From NCBI GenBank assembly GCA_013141455.1, contig JABFQW010000110.1:1-40197 (forward strand): 40,197 nt of DNA, read 5' to 3'. The DNA is from Bacteroidales bacterium (lineage in GTDB: Bacteria; Bacteroidota; Bacteroidia; Bacteroidales; F082). This document shows, one piece after another, positions 8,106 to 17,203 of the stretch (within the stretch, counting starts at the first letter, position 1; each line of letters opens with the position of its first letter). The translations under genes and the position numbers were made by a program. The notes beneath the pieces are model-generated. The model did no database searches. It saw only the letters and a list, made by a program, of their open reading frames with translations, and was not told the origin of the DNA.

Positions 8106-10226
8106 ATGAAAGCATTGAAAATATTAGTTGTCTTTTTCCTTAGCCTGGTAATTATTGCCGGTTGCAACAGAGGAAACGACAATGTCAATCCAGACGATCT
8201 TAAGATTAATTCAGTAAGCGATTTGGTTGTACCGGCCGATTTTGACTGGAAAACAACCCAAACCCTGGCGGTTTCGGTGGAACTTCCGGCTACAGGCGAA
8301 TTACAACCTTTAATTATCACCGACAGGAATGGCACTGTAAGGTATTTCAGGGGTTACCCCGAAGACGGTTCAAGAACCATCAATACCGTGATCACAATTC
8401 CCGCCTATGTGTTCGAACTGAAGCTTACTTACAACGGTACAACCGGACCCAATATCGCGTTTGTGAGCAATGGCGAATTATACTACAATTTTAACAATAG
8501 CACCAAATCAGTTAAATCGGATGATGAGGATTGCGATTTGAGCGGTTTCGAAACCTATTCGAAAGGCGGCTGGGGAACTGAAGCAAATGGCAACAACCCG
8601 GGTTCGGTGCGTGATCAGTATTTTGATCAGGTCTATCCTGGTGATTTTGTTATCGGCGATCCTGACCATTACACAGTTACGTTTGAATCATCGACCAAAG
8701 TTCAGCATTACCTTCCTGGTGGTGGTAACTCAAAGTTACTTACACAAGACTGGTTAAACCCTGTTAAGAGTAATAAGTTGGGAAATATGGCAGATCAGAT
8801 TATTGCGGCTCGTCTTAACCGTGACTTTAGTGAAGCAGGCTTCCTTGGAACAAATGAAAACTTTAAACTCGGTGACTTGGTTTTTGCCGATGGCCCGTTT
8901 GTAAATATATCAGTTGATGAATTTCTGGCTATGGCCGAAATCGCCCTGGGAGGCGGTGGTATGAACGGTTTTACGATGGATGAATATAAATCGGCAGCCG
9001 AAAATATTAACCTCAGTTTTGAGAATAATGAAGAAGACGACGATGATAAAAGTGTCGGTGATGACGAGGAAGAAGATATTCTGACCTGTCCGGCAGACTC
9101 CAATTCAGATGAACCATTTATCGTCCTCTCAGCAGAATGTTCTGATCCCGATGTTATTTTCACACTTACAAATACAGGTGATGGTGATATGTCGGTTGCA
9201 AAGACGTATACACTTTTCAAAAACGATATCCAGACAAGCACCGGAAACTATCAGTTAGATGTAAATGAAACATTGGATATCACGTCAAGTGGACTAAATA
9301 CCGACGAATTTAAACTTGTCGTTGTAAAACCTGACGGAACATCTATGGAACAGACAATCACCGGTTGTGGCGATGAAGAAGATGATGACGACAATACAAG
9401 CGAACAGTTGGCCGGTACCTTGGCCTACGAAGACCTGTGGCCTGGTAAAGGTGACTATGACTTCAACGACCTGATTATCGATTATGATTTTGTGATCAAT
9501 AAAAACAGTCAGGAAGTGGTTCAGAATATGACCGTTACCTTTGTTGTAAAAGCATTTGGCGCTTCGTATCATAACGGTTTCGGATTCACTTTACCTACGG
9601 TTTCACCCAATGATATTGTATCGGTAAGCGGAACAGATGTTGTAAACAACACCGTGTTTACCATTGCCGGAAACGGACTCGAAGCCAGTCAGAGCAAAGC
9701 CACCGTGATTGTATTCGATGATGCCCGCCGTGTAATGCCTCAAACGACATCAGGTATCGGAGTAAATACACAATTGGCATATGCTTACACCAACCCGGTA
9801 ACCGTTGTTGTGAACATCGTATTTGCAAATAATGCTATTACCTACAGCGAGTTGAATATTGGCACCTTCAACCCATTCATCATCGTGAATACGATGATAA
9901 ATGAAGCACCAGGTGTACGTGGATTAGAAGTCCACCTGCCAAACTACGAACCATCCGACTTATTTGATGACAGTTATATTGGCCAATTGGACGATAACTC
10001 ATCAATAGCCGATGGACGGTATTTTGTAACTGCCCAAAACCACCCATGGGCTATCAATATTGCAAATGGATTCGATTGGGTTATTGAGTTTCAGGACATC
10101 ACAGGAGCTTACAATTGGTTTGCAGAATGGGCACAAAGTGGTGGGATTAATTATCCGGATTGGTACCTCGATTACAATGGCTACCGAAACGACAATCTGA
10201 TTTATCCGACCCAGATAGTACCGTAA
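8106..10226 (+). CDS. LruC domain-containing surface lipoprotein
   Basis: The 706 aa protein has a lipoprotein signal with lipobox IIAGC (C20). The C-terminal half carries the LruC-domain hallmark AYEDLWPGKGDYDFNDL at about residues 438-455, followed by a long beta-rich region with GASYHNGFGFTLP and a final PWAINIANGFDWVIE block, as in the LruC/DUF4842 family (named for a Leptospira outer-membrane protein). The function in that family is not known; many are surface-exposed. Between the N-terminal module and the LruC domain there are two acidic stretches, EENNEEDDDDKSVGDDEEEDI around residues 302-325 and GDEEDDDDN around 422-430, flanking an Ig-like module with four cysteines in and around it. 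Such aspartate runs could bind calcium. The gene is monocistronic: its own terminator follows at 10264-10311. Confidence 0.75.
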   Translation: MKALKILVVFFLSLVIIAGCNRGNDNVNPDDLKINSVSDLVVPADFDWKTTQTLAVSVELPATGELQPLIITDRNGTVRYFRGYPEDGSRTINTVITIPAYVFELKLTYNGTTGPNIAFVSNGELYYNFNNSTKSVKSDDEDCDLSGFETYSKGGWGTEANGNNPGSVRDQYFDQVYPGDFVIGDPDHYTVTFESSTKVQHYLPGGGNSKLLTQDWLNPVKSNKLGNMADQIIAARLNRDFSEAGFLGTNENFKLGDLVFADGPFVNISVDEFLAMAEIALGGGGMNGFTMDEYKSAAENINLSFENNEEDDDDKSVGDDEEEDILTCPADSNSDEPFIVLSAECSDPDVIFTLTNTGDGDMSVAKTYTLFKNDIQTSTGNYQLDVNETLDITSSGLNTDEFKLVVVKPDGTSMEQTITGCGDEEDDDDNTSEQLAGTLAYEDLWPGKGDYDFNDLIIDYDFVINKNSQEVVQNMTVTFVVKAFGASYHNGFGFTLPTVSPNDIVSVSGTDVVNNTVFTIAGNGLEASQSKATVIVFDDARRVMPQTTSGIGVNTQLAYAYTNPVTVVVNIVFANNAITYSELNIGTFNPFIIVNTMINEAPGVRGLEVHLPNYEPSDLFDDSYIGQLDDNSSIADGRYFVTAQNHPWAINIANGFDWVIEFQDITGAYNWFAEWAQSGGINYPDWYLDYNGYRNDNLIYPTQIVP

Positions 10227-10263
10227 CAGGCTTACAGATAGCTTTCATAATAAACAGGTTTTG

Positions 10264-10311
10264 CAACTTACTTCTCCTCTCGGATTAAAGGATGAAGTAA
10301 GTTGTTTTTTT
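10264..10311 (+). terminator. Rho-independent terminator of the LruC gene
   Basis: The perfect 11 bp stem CAACTTACTTC (10264-10274) pairs with GAAGTAAGTTG (10294-10304), with a 19 nt loop, and is followed by seven T residues. It lies 37 bp past the LruC stop. There is no A-tract on the left side, so it should act only on the plus strand. Confidence 0.85.
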
Positions 10312-10319
10312 GTGAACGG

Positions 10320-12464
10320 TTATCCCTTTGAAATGGCAGCCAGAATCCGTTCGGGTGTCATAGGTAATTGAAACAATCTGGCGCCGGTTGCATCGAAGAT
10401 GGCATTTGCAATAACACCTCCCATGCAGATGATGGCTGGTTCACCCCCACCCTGCATTGCTTCCTTCTTTTCGAGGATAAGGGTCTCCATTTTGGGTTGC
10501 CATGAAAAAAGCGGAATCTGATAGGTTCCATAGTTTGAAGTTTTGATGTTACTCCCAGTAAATGCGATCTCCTCGGTTAAGGTGTAACCAAGGCCCATCA
10601 TGATACATCCTTCCATCTGCATCTTCGATCCATGTGGATTCACGCAAAAACCCATATCCTGAGCACAGGCAACACGCACCACTTCAACATGGCCGGTTTT
10701 ATTGTCAACTTTCACTTCGGCCATATGAGCAACATAGCTCCCGGCATCAATTCCACAGGCGATACCGTAACCTCTCCCGGAAGGTGATTTAGCCCGGGTC
10801 CAGCCAAACAGACCGGCAACGGCCTTCAACACACCGATCATCCGTTCATCTTTCAGGTTCTTAAGTCTGAATTCAAACGGATCAATTCCCGAAGCAGCTG
10901 CCATAATATCAATCTGTGATTCTCTGGCGAAGGTATTGGTGCTATTGCCGGGGGCACGCCAGGCACCGGTTCCGAAAGGATGTACATTTCGTGCAGCATA
11001 GCTGGTGGTTCGTTGATCGGGCACTTCATACACCGTGTCAGATCCACGGGAACCTGCATAATAAACATTGTAATCCCAAAGAGATATATTCGATTGGGCA
11101 TCAATGCCTGAGTTTAGTTTAACAACAGCGGCGGGCCTGAATGTATCGTAAAAAAACTCTTCTTCCCTGGTCCAGTTTACCATGACCGGTTTACCACTGA
11201 TGCGCGCCAGTTGCGCAGCTTCGAGTGCTTGTTGTGCAGGCGCTTTACCACCAAACGCTCCTCCAACGAACGGAGTAATTATTCTGACTTTTTCCAACGC
11301 CAATCCCAGCTCACGACAAATCATATCCTGCACACCAAAAGGTGACTGTGTGGATACAATGACCACGAGTTTATCTTCGTCCTGATAGGCAATCGCGGTA
11401 TGTGTTTCGATGGCTGAATGTGCGACATAACTATTGTAATATGTTTTTTCAAATACTGTTTTGGAGGCGCTCTTTCCGGTAGTCAGGTCACCTTTTTCGT
11501 TAACTACCTTTGCTTCTGCCCCCGAATTCAATAAGTAATCATAAATGGATTTGTCATCTACCTGTTTTTCGCTTATAGTATATTCAGCTTTTATCAGGCG
11601 AAGTGCTTTTTCAGCAATTTCGGGATCATTATGCAGAATTGCAATCAGTTGTTTATCTTCGATGACGATTACACCCGGAATAGCTTTTGCCGCAGTTACA
11701 TCTGCCGAAATCAGGGTTGCCCCATGTGAAGGTGGCCGTAGTATTTTGGCGTAAAGCATCCCCGGAATTCTGTAATCCCCTGCAAACAACGCCTCACCTT
11801 TCACCTTACTTACTGCATCGGTTCGCAACATTGAGCTTCCCATGATTTTGTATTCAGCATAGTCTTTTGGTTTGGATACGGTATCGAGGAATTTTTCAAT
11901 CCGTCTCCCTTTGGCTAATTCACCATAACTAACCAGGGGTTCATTTGTGCCACTGATTGAAATCACGCCATCCTTTACGGTTAGTTTATCGGCAGTCGAT
12001 CCACATTTTTCAGCTGCGAGTGAAAGCAGAACACCTCGTGCTTCAGCAGCGGCTGCAAGCATGGCGGGTCCAAATACCCTGATCGAGAGTGAACCCCAGG
12101 TTCCGGCATCATAAGGACAGAGGTCGGTGTCGCCCATCACCATTTTCACTTTATTGAACGACACATCCAACTCATCAGCAAGCATCTGGGCAAGAGAGGT
12201 AATAACTCCTTGTCCCATCTCAATTTTACCAGTGAAACAACTTACTGTTCCGTCTTCATCTATCTTCAGGAAAGCGTTATAATCGGTGGGCAGACTTCTT
12301 TTAACATCGGCAGGAGTAGCAAGAAGACTGAACGGACCTGCTCGGAAAAAAATCAATAGTCCGGCTAAACTGCCACCTGTGAGTTTGATGAAGTCCCTTC
12401 TTTTGAACCAGATGTTATTTGATTCAGAAGTGGATTTATCCGGTGAGATTTCTGTGTAGTCCAT
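10320..12464 (-). CDS. Molybdenum hydroxylase large subunit (xanthine dehydrogenase/aldehyde oxidase family, IorB-like)
   Basis: The 714 aa protein belongs to the molybdopterin-cytosine-dinucleotide hydroxylases that oxidise N-heterocycles or aldehydes. The block GKIEMGQGVITSL near residues 79-91 and the Moco-binding stretch FVGGAFGGK around 399-407 are visible. The C-terminal GGGEPAI contains the catalytic glutamate E675. It is shorter than XdhB (about 770) and carries a twin-arginine signal (KRRDFIKLTGG, residues 22-32, then a hydrophobic segment), like the isoquinoline 1-oxidoreductase beta subunit. This suggests Tat export with bound cofactors. The 2Fe-2S subunit is encoded 42 bp upstream. 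No FAD subunit, cytochrome partner or cofactor-sulfurating XdhC gene is next to it. The substrate is unknown. Confidence 0.85.
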   Translation of the reverse strand: MDYTEISPDKSTSESNNIWFKRRDFIKLTGGSLAGLLIFFRAGPFSLLATPADVKRSLPTDYNAFLKIDEDGTVSCFTGKIEMGQGVITSLAQMLADELDVSFNKVKMVMGDTDLCPYDAGTWGSLSIRVFGPAMLAAAAEARGVLLSLAAEKCGSTADKLTVKDGVISISGTNEPLVSYGELAKGRRIEKFLDTVSKPKDYAEYKIMGSSMLRTDAVSKVKGEALFAGDYRIPGMLYAKILRPPSHGATLISADVTAAKAIPGVIVIEDKQLIAILHNDPEIAEKALRLIKAEYTISEKQVDDKSIYDYLLNSGAEAKVVNEKGDLTTGKSASKTVFEKTYYNSYVAHSAIETHTAIAYQDEDKLVVIVSTQSPFGVQDMICRELGLALEKVRIITPFVGGAFGGKAPAQQALEAAQLARISGKPVMVNWTREEEFFYDTFRPAAVVKLNSGIDAQSNISLWDYNVYYAGSRGSDTVYEVPDQRTTSYAARNVHPFGTGAWRAPGNSTNTFARESQIDIMAAASGIDPFEFRLKNLKDERMIGVLKAVAGLFGWTRAKSPSGRGYGIACGIDAGSYVAHMAEVKVDNKTGHVEVVRVACAQDMGFCVNPHGSKMQMEGCIMMGLGYTLTEEIAFTGSNIKTSNYGTYQIPLFSWQPKMETLILEKKEAMQGGGEPAIICMGGVIANAIFDATGARLFQLPMTPERILAAISKG

Positions 12465-12506
12465 GAATGTTAAAATTATTTTACTGACCTGATTGGTAAA
12501 TGTGCA

Positions 12507-12977
12507 TTACTCTTTCATCACTTTTGCGGCGGATTTAATCGCATCAACAATATGGGGATGGGCGCCGCAACGGCAATAATTGTCGTTCATACTTTCGATG
12601 ATCTGATGGTGGGTAGGCGTGGGATTTTTGAGCAATAAACCGTAAGCATTTATAATCATTCCGGGCGTACAGTAGCCACATTGTAAGGCATCATGATCAA
12701 CAAAGGCCTGTTGTAACGGATGAAGCGCATTATCGGATGTAATTCCTTCGATTGTGATAATTTTTTTACCGTCAACATCAGGCATGAGGATGTTGCAAGA
12801 CCTCACCGCTTCGTTATCCATTAAAACAGTGCAGGCGCCGCAGTAACCCAGTCCGCAACCGTATTTTGTACCGGTAAGCCCAAAATGCGTTCGCAATGTC
12901 CAAAGAAGCGATTGATCCTTTTCAACCTGAATCTGTACCTTTTTACCGTTTAGCTCAAAATGAATGATCTTTTCCAT
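12507..12977 (-). CDS. Two-[2Fe-2S] small subunit of the molybdenum hydroxylase (IorA-like)
   Basis: This 156 aa protein has the classic two-domain layout of the small subunit. An N-terminal plant-type ferredoxin domain has cysteines C41, C46, C49 and C61 (CGLGYCGAC), and a C-terminal helical domain has C100, C103, C135 and C137 (QCGYCTPG and NYCRCGAHP). The clusters pass electrons from the molybdenum site to an acceptor. It has no signal peptide, so export would occur as a complex with the Tat-carrying large subunit. The start is the ATG at 12975-12977. A TAAATTTG element lies 81 bp upstream. The length and motifs are standard; the natural electron acceptor is not evident from the neighbours. 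Confidence 0.9.
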   Translation of the reverse strand: MEKIIHFELNGKKVQIQVEKDQSLLWTLRTHFGLTGTKYGCGLGYCGACTVLMDNEAVRSCNILMPDVDGKKIITIEGITSDNALHPLQQAFVDHDALQCGYCTPGMIINAYGLLLKNPTPTHHQIIESMNDNYCRCGAHPHIVDAIKSAAKVMKE

Positions 12978-13057
12978 AACCTTAGCTGTATTCTTAATAG
13001 GAGTTTATGATAGTAAAAGTAATGTTTTCGATGAATAGGAAACTAAAACAGTCATTG

Positions 13058-13065
13058 CAAATTTA
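13058..13065 (-). promoter_or_regulatory. Bacteroidota -7 element TAAATTTG
   Basis: The minus strand reads TAAATTTG, 81 bp upstream of the iron-sulfur subunit start. No TTG is found at the -33 distance. The gap 12978-13356 holds no gene; it is the divergent promoter region of the hydroxylase operon and the plus-strand lipoprotein. Confidence 0.38.
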
Positions 13066-13356
13066 CGTCGTATAAAAACCCTTATACGTGAGATAGTATA
13101 TCAAATGACATATTTTCAAAGCAATTACACATTTTAAGCAGTATGCATAGTGTCGAACAAAAAAAGTAAATTTTAATCCTCCTTTAGCCAGTGCTTCCTT
13201 ACTTTGGCATGACACTACAATCATCGATTAATCCTTACCAAATTAAACATGAAATACGTGTAATAATTGGCAGGTTAATGGTTTCCGGTTAATCGCCCAT
13301 CTAATAATTATTGAACTGATTTTTTCATATTTTTACTGGTATAAAAAGTTAAGATA

Positions 13357-13776
13357 ATGAGAATGAAATTACCTTCGAAAATTTGCTTACTAACAAGCCT
13401 ATTTCTATCGTTTGCGTTACTATCCTGTAAAGATGAAACGAATGAATTATCGTATAGTTTAAGTGGGACTGTATCAAAAAACGATGTTAATGATGGTATC
13501 CGCGTTTATTTTAAACTTGTTTTGGAAGGAACAAGTTCAACCGAAAATGCCCTCTATGCTACGGATGCCACATTTAGTGCAGGGCAGGCGATTTATTCTG
13601 AGACCGGAATTAAAAACAGGAGTTATACGCTTTATGCCTTTATTGATATGAACGGAAATGCTTCAGGTACCGATTCTGCTTCACCTGATACGGGGGACTT
13701 TGTCACCGAAATAAACGTAAACATAGATAGCAATAAAACCATCGATCTTCCTGACAATTATTGGGTTGTTTATTGA
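13357..13776 (+). CDS. Small lipoprotein of unknown function
   Basis: I do not recognise a family. The 139 aa product has a lipoprotein signal with lipobox ALLSC (C24) and a compact beta-rich body of about 110 residues. The repeated strand pattern (SYSLSGTVSKND, GIRVYFKLVLEG, RSYTLYAFIDMNGNASG) ends with TIDLPDNYWVVY and resembles a transthyretin or carboxypeptidase-regulatory-like sandwich. The AFIDMNGNASGTDSASPDTGDF region is rich in D, N and G and could bind calcium. A second ATG (13363) is an equally possible start. The gene is alone; 428 bp on the plus-strand side (13777-14204) is without a gene and contains only the minus-strand terminator of the TPR operon. Confidence 0.55.
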   Translation: MRMKLPSKICLLTSLFLSFALLSCKDETNELSYSLSGTVSKNDVNDGIRVYFKLVLEGTSSTENALYATDATFSAGQAIYSETGIKNRSYTLYAFIDMNGNASGTDSASPDTGDFVTEINVNIDSNKTIDLPDNYWVVY

Positions 13777-14124
13777 CAATTCGAAATCGGTACGAACAAG
13801 TCAATTTCATTGAAGAAACAACACAGTTTGATCTAAAGTTGTTGATAGGAACAAGGATAGATCATACAAAAAGCAAAAAATGAAACTGTTACCGGCTCCC
13901 CTGTACTCCAAAGCAATCCCGTATTTGTGCCTATACGGTGTTGCAAAAGCTAATCAATCAAGAAAATGTAAATCTGTTTGATAAATTAAACTTCAAACCT
14001 ACTCAAAGCCGGAATTAACCATAGCATAATCAGATAGTTTGGATTTTAAAAGCCTCCTGCTTATGAATCTGGATTCATACCATGAATGGCGAAACAATCC
14101 ATACTGATACTAAATCCGCCTTTA

Positions 14125-14163
14125 AATAAAAAAGGCAGTCTGTATTGAGTTACAAACTGCCTT
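14125..14163 (-). terminator. Rho-independent terminator of the exbB-TPR operon
   Basis: The 12 bp arms AAGGCAGTCTGT (14132-14143) and ACAAACTGCCTT (14152-14163) pair with one mismatch across an 8 nt loop. On the minus strand the stem is followed by a T-rich tract (plus AAATAAAAAA at 14125-14131). It lies 41 bp past the TPR gene stop and marks the end of the seven-gene operon. Confidence 0.75.
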
Positions 14164-14204
14164 ATAATAAGTCAACCAATCAAAAATAGCTGATTATCGA
14201 TATC

Positions 14205-15902
14205 TTATTTAAATACCTTTAAGGCTTCGATGGCTACTTTATCTTTTGGATCGTAGGCTAATATCTTCCTCCAGAAAAGTATGGAAAGCTCCTTGTTTGA
14301 AGCGATACCATCATTATCTTTTGCATCTTTTGCAGCCAGATACCGGAGATAATGAAAATACCCCGAATAGCGATATATCTCGAGTATTTCGTTTTTAAAC
14401 TTTACCGAATCATTTTTAGACTCGATGATTCGTAATGCACTGTCATATTGAGGCTTGGCCAAACCCAATTCAGACTCAGGATCAAGTTTCGATTGCATAC
14501 GGGCACGGTAAAGAAAACCTAAATGAGAATTCGGGGATAATTTGCTCACATTTAAAAACGCAGAATCTGCCAATTGAATATATTGTTTAAACATTGCCGT
14601 ATCCTTTGTGATAGTAGTATCACTTGCAAGGTAGTTAAACGCGAGGCCTTTATTGAAATATATACCGGCGCTGATATTAGCTCCCGAGGCAATAAGCTTA
14701 TCGTAGGAGATAACAGCATTCTTATAATCTTTCGCTTTCTCATACGATTTTGCCAGATCCTCATACAAATAGGTTTTCGTAGAGTCCATCGCCAGTGCCT
14801 TGTTTAAGTTGACAATAGCCAGCGAATCCTGACCGTTACGGCTTAACAGTTTGCCATAATATTCGTAATCGGTAAGTATGATCTTGTCGGAACCGGGGTC
14901 AGATCGCAACGAAAAGAACTTTGTCATAGCTTCCAGACCAATGGCGTATTTTTTTAACTCAAATGAAGTGTACCCTTTCAAACGAAGCAAAACGGCATTG
15001 TCAGGGTCGGTGAGCAAACTTTGTTCGATGAGGCTATTTGATTTTGCGTATTCCCTGTTAAAGTACAAAATGTTTATATATTTCGATAAATCTTTCGATG
15101 AGTTCTCGGCCAATACCATGTATTTGCCAAAGAAATAGCTCGACTGTCCGTATTTTCCGATGGTATATTCGAGTTCACCGAAAGCTTTCAAAGCCGGGAT
15201 ATAGGTTGAGTCATTTGATAATACTTCAGTCAACGCTTGCTCAGCCCTGAAATAATTCCGGGCCAGATAATAAATATAGGCCAGTTTTGTCTTCGCTTCT
15301 GAGTTATTCGGATCGTAATACAATGCCTGTTCATACCTGCCCGATGCTTTACCATAATCTTCACCAAATAGTGTTGATTCGGCTATTTTGGTATAAATAT
15401 CACCGGCTGTAATATAGGCTTTAACATATTTTTTATCGATATTTATAGCCATGTCGAGGGGTTGATTCCAGTTATTTGTATCTCCGGTCAGAAACCTGAA
15501 TTCGGCTATCTGAGTAAGTGCATACAGGTTTTTTGCTGATGTCGCCCCTTTTTCGGCTTTATAAAAATTGGCAGCATCTGTTTCTTTCTTGCTATTATAA
15601 TCAATAATGATTTGTGAAATCAATGCAAGCGGAGATCCCGGTTTGATTGTCAAAACTTTAGAGAAATAAAAATTGGCCGAATCGATATTATTCGCTGATT
15701 GATAAACCTTTGCAAGGTTAAAAACTACCAATGGATCGATGCTTGTTTGTGCCTCAGGAAGAAGCAGCGATTTGGCATGATTATATTGACCCATTTCAAC
15801 GTAACGTGCAACTAATTGCATATCCTGGGCTTTCAATGAATTGAGCGCTAATGATATAAAAACGATCATCATTAAACGTACTGAAAATTTGATTTTTCTC
15901 AT
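14205..15902 (-). CDS. TPR-repeat exported protein at the end of the Exb/TonB operon
   Basis: The 565 aa protein has an N-terminal signal sequence (about residues 1-25, ending NSLKAQ) and then many tetratricopeptide-type helix pairs; clear ones include the segments ending in YDPNNSEAKTKLAYIYYLARNY (near 195-215) and MDSTKTYLYEDLAKSYEKAKDYKNA (near 385-410). TPR proteins act as scaffolds; here the expected location is the periplasm. The gene follows the PstS-like gene by 42 bp and is last in the operon. In Bacteroidota this gene is regularly found with exbB-exbD-exbD-tonB, but its molecular role is not established. It could organise the TonB complex or its substrate proteins. Start at the ATG 15900-15902. 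Confidence 0.8.
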   Translation of the reverse strand: MRKIKFSVRLMMIVFISLALNSLKAQDMQLVARYVEMGQYNHAKSLLLPEAQTSIDPLVVFNLAKVYQSANNIDSANFYFSKVLTIKPGSPLALISQIIIDYNSKKETDAANFYKAEKGATSAKNLYALTQIAEFRFLTGDTNNWNQPLDMAINIDKKYVKAYITAGDIYTKIAESTLFGEDYGKASGRYEQALYYDPNNSEAKTKLAYIYYLARNYFRAEQALTEVLSNDSTYIPALKAFGELEYTIGKYGQSSYFFGKYMVLAENSSKDLSKYINILYFNREYAKSNSLIEQSLLTDPDNAVLLRLKGYTSFELKKYAIGLEAMTKFFSLRSDPGSDKIILTDYEYYGKLLSRNGQDSLAIVNLNKALAMDSTKTYLYEDLAKSYEKAKDYKNAVISYDKLIASGANISAGIYFNKGLAFNYLASDTTITKDTAMFKQYIQLADSAFLNVSKLSPNSHLGFLYRARMQSKLDPESELGLAKPQYDSALRIIESKNDSVKFKNEILEIYRYSGYFHYLRYLAAKDAKDNDGIASNKELSILFWRKILAYDPKDKVAIEALKVFK

Positions 15903-15944
15903 GGTATTATTATCTGAGGGATAAAATTTATTAATCTGAAACCA

Positions 15945-16904
15945 CTAATTATCGTTTATGTGTATAAGCCTGACGGGTTGCGTATAAGGCAATATCCCGG
16001 TTTTCAGGATGATACGCTGGCCTTTATCACCTGCTACAAAAGCGGAAAAACCAGTAACCAAACCCATACGTGGTTCAGCATTTATTATATAGATATACCG
16101 TGTAAACGGATATTTTCCGGTTGCAATATAGGCCTGATAAGGTTGATATGAGTTACTGTTAACAGCCTTTTCTTCAACTGAAATGGCGGCAACATTCACT
16201 TTATCTAAAAAAGTCAGGCAACTGGGATCATCCCTGTCGCTAACCCAGCTAACACCAATCAAACCTATGGCATTTGGTGTTTTGGCTATAAAATCGACTA
16301 CATCACTATTATATTTCATTGCACTCAGCGCTGAACCTAAATCAGCTGACCTGGTAATTGAATCTACCACATATCGTACCGTACTCGAATTTGGATTATC
16401 AAAAATGACTTTTATCTCACCTAATTCTGTATCCGGATTGATTTGTTTCCAATTCGTGATTTTTCCAAGCAAAATATCCTTAATCTGCGTTACAGTAAAA
16501 AGAGTATCGGTATTCGAAGGATTTACCAAAACCGCAATTCCGTCAAGCGCAATTCGGGTTTCCTTAGGAAAAAGTTTTTTTTGATTAAAAAACGCGACTT
16601 CATTTTTATTAAGTGGCCGGGTAACAATGATCATTTTCACGCTGTCCTTCAAAAGTAAATTCAGCGCATCAACCTCAGGGATATATTTTACCTGAATATC
16701 CGCATATTTGTAGATTGCATGATAAACAGGGAGAACAGCCTCGATGATTGGTTGAAATGTTTCATCAACAGCAACCACATCTTCGCCGGTTGTGCCGGTA
16801 TTCGCCAATTTTTTTTCGCCGGTAATATCATTGCATGAGAATACGAGCATCATCAAACTGATGAGCAAGATGGCGCCAGTACCCAAAAGTTTAACTGCTT
16901 TCAT
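15945..16904 (-). CDS. PstS-like phosphate-binding lipoprotein of the Exb/TonB operon
   Basis: The 319 aa protein has a lipobox (VFSC, C24) and then a periplasmic binding protein type II fold like PstS: VDETFQPIIEAVLPVY in the first lobe, MIIVTRPLNKNE near residues 92-103, GIAVLVNPSNTD in the hinge region, DILLGKITNWKQIN near 146-158 (the family motif for IFxGxIxxW), and SSTVRYVVDS where classical PstS has SGT. True PstS proteins bind phosphate through a Ser/Thr and Arg set. No PstC, PstA or PstB gene is near, so it is probably not a part of a normal ABC transporter. In this operon type such a gene is common in Bacteroidota and may deliver ligand to, or sense phosphate for, the TonB system; this is inference. 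Spacing to the TPR gene is 42 bp. Confidence 0.78.
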   Translation of the reverse strand: MKAVKLLGTGAILLISLMMLVFSCNDITGEKKLANTGTTGEDVVAVDETFQPIIEAVLPVYHAIYKYADIQVKYIPEVDALNLLLKDSVKMIIVTRPLNKNEVAFFNQKKLFPKETRIALDGIAVLVNPSNTDTLFTVTQIKDILLGKITNWKQINPDTELGEIKVIFDNPNSSTVRYVVDSITRSADLGSALSAMKYNSDVVDFIAKTPNAIGLIGVSWVSDRDDPSCLTFLDKVNVAAISVEEKAVNSNSYQPYQAYIATGKYPFTRYIYIINAEPRMGLVTGFSAFVAGDKGQRIILKTGILPYTQPVRLIHINDN

Positions 16905-16970
16905 CTTTAATATCCCGACGTACGTGATTTATAATTCATTTACTAATTTTTACCCTATGGCAGAATTTCA

Positions 16971-17189
16971 TTATTCATCGTCAGTTGATGTCTGTTGATC
17001 AGGTTTATCCCTTTTAATCACGCGATAAACTCTGATAATACCATAAAGAATCAATGCAGAACCTAAAATCAGGTTCTGCATCTTGCTAAATTGAAGCCAT
17101 CCGAAAAATAGCAGGTATGCACCTGAAATAAAATAGACAGCAATAAATACGAAATTCAAATACCCGATGACTCTTCTAAACCAGCCCAT
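16971..17189 (-). CDS. Small two-helix membrane protein in the Exb/TonB operon
   Basis: The 72 aa protein has two membrane helices (about residues 10-31 and 37-53) separated by a short loop with GWLQFSKMQN, and a charged tail (RVIKRDKPDQQTSTDDE) that should lie in the cytoplasm. It starts 14 bp after the tonB stop and ends 66 bp before the PstS-like gene, so it is part of the operon. I do not recognise a family with a known function. It could be an accessory subunit of the Exb complex, but no direct evidence shows it. Confidence 0.65.
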   Translation of the reverse strand: MGWFRRVIGYLNFVFIAVYFISGAYLLFFGWLQFSKMQNLILGSALILYGIIRVYRVIKRDKPDQQTSTDDE

Positions 17190-17203
17190 TTCATTGGGTT
17201 ATA

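Noticed and set aside
8795-9572. Minus-strand frames of 148 and 92 aa inside the LruC gene.
   Set aside because: The serine-rich 148 aa frame arises from the acidic codons of the LruC protein read backward; it has no start signal.
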